Shown here: one piece after another, positions 25,721 to 37,749 of the stretch
How positions within the stretch are numbered: position 1 is the first letter of the stretch
Layout: the number at the start of each line of letters is the position of its first letter
Assembly (NCBI GenBank): GCA_005406025.1
Contig: BGZK01000011.1
Coordinates: 992,001 to 1,056,000, forward strand
Source of the DNA: Eumeta japonica
Taxonomy: Eukaryota; Arthropoda; Insecta; Lepidoptera; Psychidae
DNA length: 64,000 nt
Direction: 5' to 3'
Position numbers and translations under genes: made by a program
Notes under the pieces: model-generated
The model's database searches: none
Seen by the model: the letters and a program-made list of their open reading frames with translations, nothing else
Told to the model about the DNA's origin: nothing

Positions 25721-26739
25721 CTATGAAAACACTGAACGTTATGTAATATCATACAGAATGGATGTTTTAGTCTTTGCATGCCTACTGTATACAAGTCATA
25801 TTCGACGGCATGCAACATTAAAAGAACGAGGTTAAATATCTAGATAATAGCTAGTATTTTAATTTGCGAGTGTCCTCTAGAATAAGATGTTATTTTCACG
25901 TGAACCTGTACCTTTTATGTAAAAACCTTATTTCAACTAAAAGCTTAATTTCGAATGCTTGAGGTATAAGCACATTTCCCAATAAAATCTTATCTCGGAG
26001 TTATTATATGGATAACACATAACAGATATTCCATCAGTGTACACATATTTTTAAATCAAATAAGATTTAAAAATATATGAACATTAAATAAAAACTACAA
26101 GATGTATATTGAATAAATTTGGAGTATAGGTGTCTTATATAAACCGCTACTTAGTTTGATAGTGAAATAACAAAAATAAATATTTCTAGGGGGGCACTTG
26201 ACACATATAACAGAAGTTAAAAAAAAAATTTCAGCAAACATCATTGTGTGGCACATATTTCCACAATGATATATAAAACACTAAGGTTTTTAAGCAATTT
26301 ATTGATAAGTGAATATTTTGGGGCAATAATTGCTCCGAAAACAGCACGAATTGTGCTCCCAAAATGTGTTTATGTCTTAAATTGCATGTCTAAAAATATG
26401 AAAAAAATTACGAATGCAACGCTTAATAAAAACATTCAGTGGAAATGACTTTAAACATGATCAGATGTATTGTACTCGAATTGTCGAAAAACTTCAGCAT
26501 ACAATTAAATACATATACGAATAATAATAATAACTCAGTTATTTTTGAAATTTCGTGAACACTATAATAAGCTCAACACAGTCTCTTCCCTTGCGTGTTT
26601 CGTCGTATAAAAATCGTTTGTAAAAATACCCTCAATTAGACACATAATAGCGATATAATGGTTTAGAAGTGAACTATGGTAATATCCTCAACTATGAAAC
26701 AATTCGAAAACACGATCACTTAAGAAAAATCCATTCATT

Positions 26740-27075
26740 TAGTCTTTTTTTTATTACCTTTAGTATTACAGCAAATTGTATCCTTTCGGAAATGGATCTC
26801 TAATTCGGTATCGTTAAATCATAATTATCTAATAAATTTATAATTTTAGAAATGTTATTCGAAGGAGATATTGAAATTTTGGTAGCGACCTATACGTTCC
26901 TAGTAAATATATATGTTCATTATTTATCTGTTTCGAAGAGATGGTGTAATTACTAGACGGCATTTTTCGTTTTTTTTTTGTTTCTTATCAAAAATTAAAT
27001 GAGATTATTAGGCGTGCAATTCTGCATTTTTCGATTTTTTTATTATTTGCAACAATGTCGTGGAAGGATGCGCAG
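26740..27075 (+). repeat. unclassified interspersed repeat, copy 1 (partner at 37370-37740)
   Basis: Shares with the other copy, in order: ttagtattacagcaa, taattcggtatcgtt, ttatcaaaaattaaatgag and aggcgtgcaattctgc-like blocks, then an aattccaacaa/gcaacaatg block. Same orientation, about 340 bases. No coding capacity or terminal repeats seen. Confidence 0.7.
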
Positions 27076-27439
27076 CATTCTGCAGTGAAATGCGAACACC
27101 CTGACGCCAGACACATTAACGTGTTTAGTATTTCATTATACTTACATAACGCATAACGATAACTTGAAAAGTGAGTTTAGCGTTTGACAAACAATCATGA
27201 ATGGATAGTAGCGATGAGGTTCAGTTAAAATTAAAATTCGCTGATAACCATCTAATGTTAAATATTACAAGAAATACGAATAAACAAAAACGCAATTATG
27301 CTATTTTCACTCAATTTATCAAAGTTGTCACCATCGATCAATGGACGCTGAGTAATCTATCATAGTAGATTATACTCGGGTGTTTCGCGACTATAGAAAG
27401 ACATACGAAGATTTACGTTCGCAATAAGCAAACAAACAA

Positions 27440-27870
27440 GCAAACACGGGCGTCATCGTTACGCAGGTGGCCTTCATTTAGCTCTGACGCCGCATTATCG
27501 ATGGCCAGAATTTAAAACGCTCACGAGCGCCGCGGCGGGGAGCCACCGGCGTGCCGCCGCGCCGCCGAAAAGAAACGGTCGCAACAAAGAGGTGGCGAAC
27601 GGTGACGAGCCACCGGACGGGCAACAAAACAAACGTATAATCTGCTTAGTTGACTGAAAGCCATCTGTGGACCGACTGCCGAACTATAAACGCCCCGCTG
27701 GCCCCGATGCCGCTTTCGACCTGCACTCGCCATTTCATTTACGGGCATTCATATTTTGACAGGCCTTCACGAATGGGCGTTAAGAGAAAAAAATCGTTCA
27801 CCACGCAAAGAAAGCAAAATGTCAAAACGAATTGGAAGCGGGCAATCGACGACTAGATCACATCGGTGCA
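27440..27870. promoter_or_regulatory. GC-rich CpG island J in caudal intron 1
   Basis: The largest intronic island: gccgcggcggggagccaccg at ~27530, then gaactataaacgccccgctg at 27681-27700 (TTTAT core in reverse, 27686-27690). Short frames on both strands look compositional. Best single candidate for a conserved caudal enhancer in this list by size and contrast. Confidence 0.42.
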
Positions 27871-27879
27871 GTGGTAAAA

Positions 27880-30850
27880 GAGACCAAAACGGGACGAAAT
27901 AAGGTCACATCTTCGAAAATAAAAATAGAAAAAAAATACAAAAACGCATCAATGGGCACAAGGTTAATATTGAGATGCGATTGGTGAACGCAGGTAGACG
28001 GATAACACGGCTATTTACACAGTCCATATTTCCGGGTATGTGCACATCACCATATCACGCATGTTTTTTTTTTGTCTGAGGTAAATGGTAAAAACAGAGA
28101 GCAGGTAGAATGCCTTTGAAGGAATTAGAATATATAGAGTGAAAGAAATTTTTTCTTGTCGGAACTGAAGATGAAATAACGTGTGAAAATTGAAATCTTT
28201 CCAGAGAACGCGTTGAAACTATAATCTCAGTTATGGTATATCGCAATTTTTTTTTAACAACAATGACTTCAATGTTCCTTGTGGTTAGTTTTAGTATTTT
28301 AAAGTTTATGTGGCGTTCGAAAACAGAGAGCGGCATAAATATAGTACATCTGTGTAAATACTAAACAGAATGAATTCAACCGAATTCAAATCGACCGTGA
28401 CCTCTAAAGCTATATGGTACAAAAACTTGTTTTTTTTTCCAATTAACTTTTTTGCTATTATATTTTCAAATCATCGATAGAGCATCTAGTAGCCGCCATA
28501 TTGGAATTTAAACATTATATATATATAGATGCAAAAAGTATCAAAATCAAACAATGCATTTAGAATATAAAGCATTACAAAGAGTTACCTGCGTTTAACA
28601 TAAACTGACAAACACATATTTTTCCTTGTTTAGCGTAGACAAACATTAAAAATAGCGTCCAAACTGTTTCACATCATTTTCGTACCTATTTATAGTTATT
28701 TTTTATGTTTCATATGAAGTATCGATCAGCTGCATTCGTATCTTTGTTACGGTATATCTCTAAAATTATGATATGAACAGAAATATGGTAAATGAATATC
28801 GATTCAATTTATATAAAACCCCTACATGTTTTCAATCTTTTTTCGGATTTATGGATACAAAGTTTAAAATTAAAGATGGGAGACTTGTAAGAAAATTTGA
28901 AGTCTTATAGATCTTAAACTGCTATTTAAAACTAAACATAAGGAACCTGAATACATATGACATTATAAAAAGCTATTCAAAAATACCCTAATGCATAGAA
29001 GCCACTGAATTAATTTTCCTTGTACCAATAACGCCCACCATCTTGGATTTTCATTACTTTTCTCATTAGCACTAATATAGCATGCGACAAATTATATATT
29101 ATTAAACCATTGGAATCGAATAACGCGTTTCGACTCTAGAACGATACAAAGTAACAAATTTAGACGATAAACACATTAATCTTTTTTTTTGCTTCGTCAG
29201 TTAATAAAAAAATACAATAAAGGAACAAAAATTTATTCGCATAGTGTCCAATTGCGCGACACAAAAGAAGGTAATGTGTTTATCACAGTATATAATGTGC
29301 GTACGTATTACGTTTGTTTATAAATGTATATGGAAATTTGTCATTTTGAACAATGCTCGTCTAGAGCATCATACACAACGCACCATCTAATGTTCTTGCT
29401 TGATATCAATAGAGACTCTTTACTGTGGGAATGCCATTGACCCGTTAAACATATGATATAAAGAAAAAAAATAATGGATTCTATCGAACGGAGAATTGTT
29501 GAAAAGGTCTTTTTACCGTTTTAAATTTAAAAAAATATTTTGATTATAATATAAGGTTTCAAACTCTATTGTTTTATAATTTTTTAAGTATCATGAAACA
29601 AGTATTTTGAAAAAAAAATAATCTAATGATGAAAATTCAACTTGTTTCTAAATCTTAATTTCAACTTCTATAATTTACCAACTAACGATAGGACAGTTTG
29701 ACTGTTTTTTTATTACACAATGTCGCCAAACAAGGACGATGTTTTATTTATCAGTCTATGTACACATGGCATGTTTATTCCTTTGTAACCCTTATAAATG
29801 AGAAGTGATATCTGCACTTGAATCATTTTTGGAATGTAAATTTTTCACAATCACGCGAGTGAAATAATGCGTCGAGTGTGGCAATGATCAAAGTACAAAA
29901 ATAACCGAAAAGCAGTACTGCCACAACACACGACACGAAAGTCATTAAAATCTGGGAAATGGCAATGCAAAGTTAAAAGTAATAATTGAACGGTAATTCT
30001 TCCGTCAACAGATAAGAGAATCAACGTGGTCCGACTTAAAAGTCGGCGAAGCTTTCTCAGAATCTTCAAAGACGTGTAAATTTACCTATGGGCATTACGT
30101 TAGCGAAGACCGCGGCTTAATGAATAAATACCCTTGATTTAAAAGGGACATGGGGTTAATAGTGAAGTTATGGATGTAAATGTACGATGTAAAGTTACCG
30201 GTAAATATTTTGTGCCACCGTTGGTTGCAGGTGATTTAGGAATGTACCCACGTCGTAGAAAATCGACAAGGGGGAGTGGCTTATGGCCAGCAATGGATTG
30301 CCAAAGACTGAAAGGAACAGCAAATGTACACATTTCGGGCATAGAGATTTTATGTACGTCTAGAAGCTATAATTTTGTTGATATAGTCAATACAGGAAAT
30401 ACGGTTCATCAAAAAAAAAGAATTGATTAAAAAAATCAAAAACACAAATAAATTTATAAATAGGTAGACACTGAATTAAAATGCAAAAAATAATTATGGG
30501 ACTTGTTGTCTTTCTCTGTCCCAAAAGAGGTTGAATGGTAATCATGATTGTAGTAAAGTATCCGAGTATAAAACGAAGGGTGCTTAGAAACAAAATCATT
30601 TGCCTTATATATTTGTGAGGAAAATCGCCCTTCACGTTACACTCAAATGTTATACTTTACACATTATTTATACCAAGGTCTTCCGGGGTATACAGAGAGA
30701 GAACATGTTCGATATCATTATTTTTTGCTTTTTACCGAATATGAATACAGTGTACATAATAAGGTTGCCAATAGTTTATTTTCTTTTATTTAAATATGTT
30801 TTATTATTTTATGGTTACTAAGTGACCAATTTTATAAATTTTAAGTGTGA
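27880..30850. other. AT-rich intron sequence with possible repeat fragments
   Basis: The words gccgccatattggaattt (~28493) and cgcccaccatcttggatttt (~29032) are related and resemble pieces of a dispersed element. Otherwise no gene or element boundaries were recognised. Confidence 0.35.
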
Positions 30851-30859
30851 CCTACGTAT

Positions 30860-31690
30860 TTAGAACAGAATTATGAGAATGTTAGAGAGCCTAAACACAG
30901 GATACTGTGTTCCGTTATGAAATTTCTTCAGTGCTCACCTTCTGGATCTGTTATTAAACACTGAAAACTACTCACGTACGTTTACAAACGACTCACTACT
31001 GGAGTACGTTTCAAAACAATCCAACAAGCCCAAAAAAGACAAGAATATGTTGTTCCGTTAGGGAGTTCCAGAGTCAACCTTCCAGCTCCGTCTTCAGACC
31101 CTACAAAGCGTGCAAGCTCAAAGAACAATGCAAGACAATTCCAGGAAGCCCAAACGCTAGGATACGTTACTACGTTTTGTAGTTCCAGTCCTTACCTTTT
31201 GAATCTTTCATTAGAGCCTAAAAATCATTAATGACTAATGAACATTCCAAAATTATTCCAACAATCCTAAACACGGTTAACATACGTCGTTTCGTTAAGA
31301 GGTTCCAGTGCCAAACTTCTAGCTTCAGCATAAGACCCTGAAAACAAATCTTAAGTAAATTGCATTTCTTCATAATTCCAAAAAGCCCAAATACGGTTAT
31401 AATATTTTGTTACTGAGTGCTTATTTTTCTGAATATATTATCAAACTCTGAAAACCAATTATGGCCAAATTGTACCTCAAGTCAATTTCAACAAGCCAAA
31501 ACACTATTAAGATACGTTGTTCTGTTGTAGACTTCTAGTGGCTATCTCCCGGCTCCATCATCAGACCCTGAAAATCACTCACGACCACAGTACATTTCAG
31601 AAGAATTCCAACAATTAAGTTCAAATCCTTCTAAGATGTTATTTCGTTATTGAGTTGCTGTGCTTATATTCTGGTTCCGTCATCAGAGCA
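30860..31690. repeat. tandem repeat, period about 119 bp, about 7 degenerate copies
   Basis: The anchor aattccaacaagcccaaacac recurs in degenerate form near 30890, 31016, 31137, 31255, 31374, 31485 and 31605, spaced 111-126 bases. Each unit also has gttgttccgttagggagttcc, an agctccgtc-tcagaccctga block and a cactcacga block. Copies are well diverged, so the array is old. It ends close to the repeat at 31860-32315 and may belong to that element. Confidence 0.85.
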
Positions 31691-31859
31691 GTCCAATGAT
31701 GAATTTTGTGTGAGACTTTCTTATGAAGCGAAGTATGACTATAAAATTTAATAGCAATATTGTTTATTATAATATAAGTGGGGAAAGTAGTTTTTCACAA
31801 TTGAGAAGAGAGGTTGTTTATTTTCTGAAGAAAAAAAATTAACAATTGCCTCCGACATC

Positions 31860-32315
31860 CTCTGAGTATTTGTATTATTGAACCGAACTATTAAATTGCT
31901 CCCAAAAATTCTTTCACTAATAAAAATTTACGATATTCTTGAGTAAAACAGGCTATTAACATTTCTCCGCCTTCGTTCGCATATTTGTAATACTAGGCAG
32001 ATTCTAAAAATTCTTTCACTTAGAGAAAGTTATAATATCTCCGAGTAATATAGCTTACATTTATTTCATCTTGATACGTTGAAATCCTAACCGTGATCGG
32101 TAGCATAATTTAATTAAAAACGGTACAGAAAACAGAATTGCGAACCAAAATAGAAAACGGAATCGAAGTCAAATTGAGCATGGAGCAGGATTAGTTAGCA
32201 TCGAGAGTATAACCGGGATCAGAGTTGAGAACGGGATCGGGATCGACAGCATTATCAGTCAATATAAAAAAGATCAAGGATTATATTCTATGTCCACAGG
32301 GGCGAGGTTGCGGGC
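31860..32315 (-). repeat. interspersed repeat with degenerate gggatcgggatcga units
   Basis: Minus-strand copy of the family at 54865-55770, 35640-35890 and 43490-43640. Shows gagaacgggatcgggatcga (~32228), gaccccgcgaagcg-like head in reverse near 32300, and two related caaaaattctttcac blocks (~31901 and ~32005). It directly abuts mariner C. Confidence 0.6.
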
Positions 32316-32327
32316 AAAAAGCTATTA

Positions 32328-33491
32328 TGCGTAGGGCGCACTGAAAATTTCTGGCATGTATGAGAAAAAATTACTATGATACGTCAAAAATGAATTTATT
32401 GTTTTTCAAAATATTCTCCATTTGCATAAATACACTTTTTCATCTGAATAAACCTATTTTGAAAACATTTATGCCACTCCGCCCTGGTGGCTTCGGGAAC
32501 ATGTTTTTCCATATTCTTCTGGTGATAAAAATCATTTGCTGCGTAATTAGTTTTTAATTTTTGCGAACAAAAAAGGTCATTAGGTGCCAGGTTGGGAGTG
32601 TATGCAGGATTGCTCATAAGTTCTATGTTTTTCTCCTTCAAAAATTTATTGTCTGTTAGGTCGTATGATAACTGGGATTGTCGTGGTGTAAGATGATACG
32701 ACGTTTGCGATTATTTTTATGGAGTTCGTCAATAACTTCCGACAAATAAATTGTCGTGTACCAACCACTAGGTATTCACGGTACGATAATTCTCCAAAGC
32801 AACAGTAGCCACGCGTCCAGTTTTATTAAAAAAAGAAGCAATCATCCGTTTAGAAGCACTGCTCGTGCGCCACTTTGGTTAGTTTCGGTTCATCTCTGTA
32901 GATTCATACTGTCGATTGCTGCTTTGTTTTGAAGTCATAGCAATAAATCCATATTTTGTCACTTATCACTATGTCTTACATCAAATCTGATGCCCCTTCT
33001 TTAAATCTAGTAAGCATGGCATTGCACCAAGTAAAAAGGTCCGTTTTTTGCAGTAGGTTACATGTCTATCTGTTTCGATCATACGGTGCACAGCATCAAT
33101 GTTTTTGTTGTTCACAGCGGTGGACGAGCAACCATCACGAAATTCGTCACTAAGATCTACACAACCGTGCTTGAATTCTGCAAACCAGTTATAAATAGTC
33201 ATTTTGCATGGTGCTTTATTGCTAAAAGCAGTTTAAAACCAAGCGAGGCTGCTGAACTGTAAAATCACACTTCGTAGAAAATCATACTACCAAAAAAATT
33301 TCACGACTTAATTCATAGTGATGAAGATATGCAATTTTTAAAATGACTCCACAATATAAAAACTATTGCCAGTTACATGAAACGAACTGTATTTTACCGC
33401 CAAAGAGTTCCATTTTCAAATGTAGTAATTATTTTTAAAATATTGTTTATATAAGTGGGCAGTTTCAGAAACTTATACTGCAGCCCACGTT
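32328..33491 (-). pseudogene. mariner remnant C (internally deleted)
   Basis: About 1.16 kb, bounded by inverted ends cgtagggcgcactgaaaatt (from ~32330) and ctgcagcccacgtt (to 33491), each next to a TA. Minus strand: LSDEFRDGCSSTAVNNKN and DAVHRMIETDRHVTY in the DNA-binding half (~33140-33050), a join RTFLLGAMPCLL that marks an internal deletion of the linker, a first-Asp region reading SDKIWIYCYD (~32950), the second Asp in ILHHDN (~32680), the third in LAPNDLF (~32578), and the C-terminal ANGEYFEKQ. Same family as remnant B. Stops and frameshifts present. Confidence 0.92.
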
Positions 33492-33499
33492 TAGTCATA

Positions 33500-34075
33500 A
33501 AAAAAACTACACATAATGTCAAGTTTCATGATGATTCGACAATTAGAAGTGTGTGAAATTAGGTCTCTAATTTCCGTTACATAGATAAATAGATATATAC
33601 ACACATACAAGTGGAGCTAATAAAAGTGTGTCTACAACATATTTTTGAACATAATTGTAGTGAATAAGTTTGCCGTGTTTTTGTTTATATAAAGAAAAGA
33701 GATATATGCATTCAAGACAAATTGACAAAATTAAGGTGAAATGAAAATCGAACGCACTTTTACCGTAAAACTATTATTTTTTTTCTAAAAGCATAAATAG
33801 GTAATGAACGAAAACATAATATTGTGCAAAAAGATATAATCAAAAGCATTTCTGTGAAACGGAATCAAGTTCCTGTTTAAAATATTTACCGAAAAAAGAA
33901 GTTAGATGAATGGTGTTAAGTTCTAAAATATGTTCTAAATTATAAATAAATAAAACCTTACACCGGAAATATTCTACCACGTCGTGGTATCATCAATTTA
34001 AGAATAAATTTAAATCTTAGTTGCTTTAATATGTCATTTATTTTTTTATAGCATTTTAGAAGGGTAAACTAGCTT
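33500..34075. other. AT-rich intron sequence
   Basis: tttcatgatgattcgacaat and the ataaatagatatatacacac tract (33530-33610) resemble the 3' tail of a non-LTR or SINE element. Nothing else recognised. Confidence 0.3.
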
Positions 34076-34079
34076 GCGA

Positions 34080-34260
34080 TTTACTAGAGAGTAGATGGTC
34101 ATCGCCGCCCATGGACACTCGGCAAACCAAGAGGAGTCATCAGTAGGTTGCCGGCCTTTTGGACAGGAATAGAATATCAGATGGAATTTATCTATTAGGA
34201 TGCCGAGCTATTATTCCAAAGGTCGTAGACGCGCCTGTGGAGTTGAAACACTTGTAAACA
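34080..34260 (-). repeat. lepidopteran interspersed repeat, reverse copy
   Basis: catcgccgcccatggacact followed by gaggagtcatcagtaggttg and ccggcctttt is the reverse orientation of the family seen at 6969-7135, extended by gtcgtagacgcgcctgtgga. A 108-codon minus frame starting at 34521 runs into it and is not convincing as a gene. Confidence 0.6.
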
Positions 34261-34841
34261 GCTATGGGCTCTCAACTGATCGCGTTGCTGACGCTGCGTT
34301 CCAAGTTCAAAACTTGAAGTGCACCAATGTGCACCAAGATCTATGGATATCGTATAATGAACATAATCCAATAATTTAAGGTTAATGTCATATGGAGTTG
34401 AAATATTAAGTGATTGTTTCTTTTTATCTTTATACTTACCTTTGTGTTCGCATCTAAGAAGTACCACTTCTAAACCATTTTTTTGATAACATGTTATGTA
34501 AGGTTTTGAACATTCTAACATAAGACTATCATTTTAAATTTGAAAACATTAAGTCATAGGTATTATTTTCATATCATATCTTACCCGACAGTATTTGCTG
34601 AGACTTATAGTTCATATTATTCATTTAGTTCATATTATTTTTCGTATCTTTGATTGTGTAGTCTATACTGTCGTGGATTAATCTCAAATGAATCGATAAT
34701 ATTTAACGACAGAAACTAACATATTTATGTAAGTAAATAATAGCAACAAATCCTCATAAACAACAGATAAAAATAAGACTCAAAAAATCTAATGACGAAA
34801 TTGTGAAATAGGTAATTTAGATTGCGTTACGACTGTGAAAT

Positions 34842-34898
34842 GCAGAAAAATATACAATATGGATAATTAGGGTTGAACCATATTGTATATTGTTCTGC
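34842..34898. repeat. 21-bp hairpin, one mismatch, 15-nt loop
   Basis: gcagaaaaatatacaatatgg (34842-34862) pairs with ccatattgtatattgttctgc (34878-34898) with one mismatch. No larger inverted repeat around it. Confidence 0.85.
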
Positions 34899-35439
34899 GA
34901 TCCAAAAATAATGTTTCGGTCCCGCCTCTATCCCTGACAAAAAGCGTTTGTCCTCTTCTAGTATGTAAAGATATAAATCTCTTAGCGCTTTTATACTTGT
35001 CTTTCGTCATTAACAAAATCAGATAACATGCTACGTCCTGGAGCAAAAATACAGGATTGCCAGTATAAATACGAAAGTTGCGATATTCTGTACTGTACCC
35101 TAAAATTTAGGGATGCATCAACTTGACCTCAGATGTCACCCCATATGACGTGTATAACTTGTAAGTATTCTTGTGAAGGAACTTGACACTCGTCAAAAGT
35201 AAATACGAAAAATAAAATAAATAATGTACAATCGGAAATTTCGAAATTATAATGTAAATAATACAATAGTAAGGTGAAAAGTGACAGGTTCCTAAATAAA
35301 AATATTTTAGTGAAGGCTGAATAAAATTGCAAGCGGCAGTTATTCACGAGATATTCCTAAGTCACGTGAATATACGTCAACAACATATTTACGTATTATT
35401 GCTTATGTCATCGAACCGAAATCGCTAATGAAAAAGGTA

Positions 35440-35890
35440 CCGCTACCGAGATCGTCGCCGTGATTGTGAACGAGACACGGTACTAAACCGAAGACAATAT
35501 TGAGACCGGAAATCCGATTGAAAATAGGAATTTATTATTCATTGAGACGAAACCGCGAGAAAAGACTAAATGAAACTGACTGCAAACTTTCACTGAAACG
35601 TCGATGACTTGTAAGAGACACAAGTAAAACTAATTTCCGCCCGTTTGTCCTCCCGCGCAGACATAGAATGAATTCCTAAACATTATATATCGATCAGTTA
35701 CACTCTTGATCATGACCCTGATCGCTGTTCTGTTTTTGAATCCAATCCCGGTCCTGTTCTCGATGCCAATTCGTCCCAAAATAGGGAATTTCAAAAATTC
35801 TTTCTCATTGGACCCTTACATTATACAACCCATCACGAAATCAAATTCCATTTTGATCGGGCTAATAGTTTCGGATATCCGTGGTGAATG
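35440..35890. repeat. two fragments of the gatcccgatcccg family, opposite orientation
   Basis: 35440-35530 has minus-type text (cgagatcgtcgccgtgattg, ttgagaccggaaatccgatt). 35640-35890 has plus-type text: cgcagacatagaatgaattcc, then a degenerate pyrimidine-rich repeat (ccaatcccggtcctgttctc), ending with aaaaattctttctcattgga. The latter matches 54900-55290. Confidence 0.55.
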
Positions 35891-36550
35891 AATCAATAAA
35901 CCGTTTTTCTCTAATTATAGACTTAGTGTCTTCATTTTATATTATTTAATAAGGACTTTATCAATTAGTATGCTGTAAAACGTAAACTATTTATCCATGA
36001 AATTTCGATATTTATGTTATGTCAAATTGTACTTACCCTTTTTATTTTATTTCAAGATTGAAAGGCTTGGACTCTAAGCCATCTTCGCTGGCCCAGTGTG
36101 GATTGGGGGTGTTAACAACTACGAAATTTCTTTCATTTTTAATATATAAACCATATCTGTGGATGAAATATTAAACTTAGGTACATAGCGTTAGGGATTT
36201 TTTCGCAGTTATTAAGAATTAATACATTTTCTGTACATTTTATTACCTTATTTCAAAGCGTTTAGGCAGCGTACGCCGATAAATCAACCAGACGTCTAGG
36301 ATTAAAAATAATTTATAGTACAAAGGAATTATGTGGCTGGCTATTAATGAAAGAACTTTCGGAATTGCATCGGTAGTTCCAGAGATTATTCCTACATCTA
36401 AATTTACAAATTCACAAACTATCTCTTTGTAATATTAATACAGACAATTACAATGAAATACATCTTTTGCTTTAAAGCAAAAAAAACAGCAGATTAAATG
36501 ACAGACTTACATAAACAATTAATCATGGAAAACCACCCTAAAATTATCAT

Positions 36551-36588
36551 TCACACACACACACACACGCACGCACACAACAGACACG

Positions 36589-36627
<39 letters not shown>

Positions 36628-36655
36628 CAGACACGAACACACACACACACACACA
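36551..36655 (+). repeat. (CA)n microsatellite with an embedded 13-bp interruption twice
   Basis: About 105 bases of CA repeat. The interruption caacagacacgaa occurs twice, about 50 bases apart (36578 and 36625), so the array contains a higher-order duplication. Confidence 0.95.
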
Positions 36656-36784
36656 ATTATATAAAACAAAGAATTGTAGCCACTAAAGAAATACAAAAAA
36701 AAACATTATTTTTTATCTTTACCCTACAGTTTACGCCAATTGCCCTCCTTAAAATAATAGTCTATTTCCCTATGACATAGACAA

Positions 36785-37090
36785 CTGACGGACTGCGGAG
36801 CAGATCGAAGAAACGACGTCACATTTTGACGTTCACACAATGTAGGAGCCACGCGGGCGGTTCGTTACGCGAGCGCGCAGTTTGAAATTGTATTAAAAAC
36901 ACAAACTAAAGCGGGAAATGCATATTGTGACTTACATTGCAATAGCGGGAGTGAAAATGAATCATTAGCGGATCACTAGATGATCGAGGTTCGCGCCCTG
37001 TAGTTTTAGGAGGGACAAGTCGGCGAAAGGTAAACCCGCATAGGCTGCGGCTGTCCGGGCGCGTGCACATACGGTGTACGGAAATTAAAT
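36785..37090. promoter_or_regulatory. GC-enriched island K in caudal intron 1
   Basis: CpG-bearing block with cgtcacattttgacgttcac (~36820), ttacgcgagcgcgcagtttg (~36864) and an aaactaaagcggg stretch. No coding signature. Confidence 0.35.
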
Positions 37091-37369
37091 ATAGTCTATC
37101 GTTTGAAGTGCTTTAAGATCGAAAAATTTTTTGCTTCTTTTCAGCAACTATTTCTATCGCTGTACTCTCGTTAGTACATGAAGATGGGAAATTTTGAGTA
37201 CCATTGTACAGGTAATTTAATGAAGATTAAGTCTGTCAGCTTCAAAAATGAATTAATGTAATAAAAACTAAAAAAAAGAAGATCAAAATGTTTAGAACTT
37301 TCCCGTAAATTAAGACGTACGATGTGTGAAATTTGAAAATTAGATTTATTTATTACTATAATTTAATAT

Positions 37370-37740
37370 AACCTTTTTTTATTAGCTTTAGAATTACAGC
37401 AAGTAACTTCCTATTGAACATAGTTGTTTAATTCGGTATCGTTTAATTACAATAAATAAGATATTATTTTTGCAGTGAGCGTGGCCGCAACACTAAGCTC
37501 ATCAAATGGGTGAAGTATTCTAATTTAACGCTTAACCATTTAACGCTTGCAAAGATCATTAAAATTATTTTCTTATCAGTAAAGTTGTTGAGATAATTTT
37601 TTTGTTCTCCTTTTCATTTTATAAATTAACAATATAATTTATTGCTTATCAAAAATCAAATGAGCGCTATGAGGCGTGCACTTTTGGGAGCTTATAAATT
37701 TTTTTGACTTTATTAATTCCAACAAGATGGATTCGGAAAA
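37370..37740 (+). repeat. unclassified interspersed repeat, copy 2 (partner at 26740-27075)
   Basis: Matches the first copy in order: ttttttattagctttag, aattacagcaa, taattcggtatcgttta, gcttatcaaaaatcaaatga, gaggcgtgcac. About 30 bases longer through small insertions. Confidence 0.7.
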
Positions 37741-37749
37741 ACGAGAAGA

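Noticed and set aside
30860..31690. CRISPR-like array
   Set aside because: Period of about 119 bp with no constant repeat and unique spacer structure; eukaryotic context.
34195..34521. 108-codon minus frame
   Set aside because: Runs into a dispersed lepidopteran repeat and shows no recognisable domain; most likely chance or repeat-derived.
36498..36686. Frame encoding a Thr-His repeat protein
   Set aside because: Translation of the CA microsatellite.
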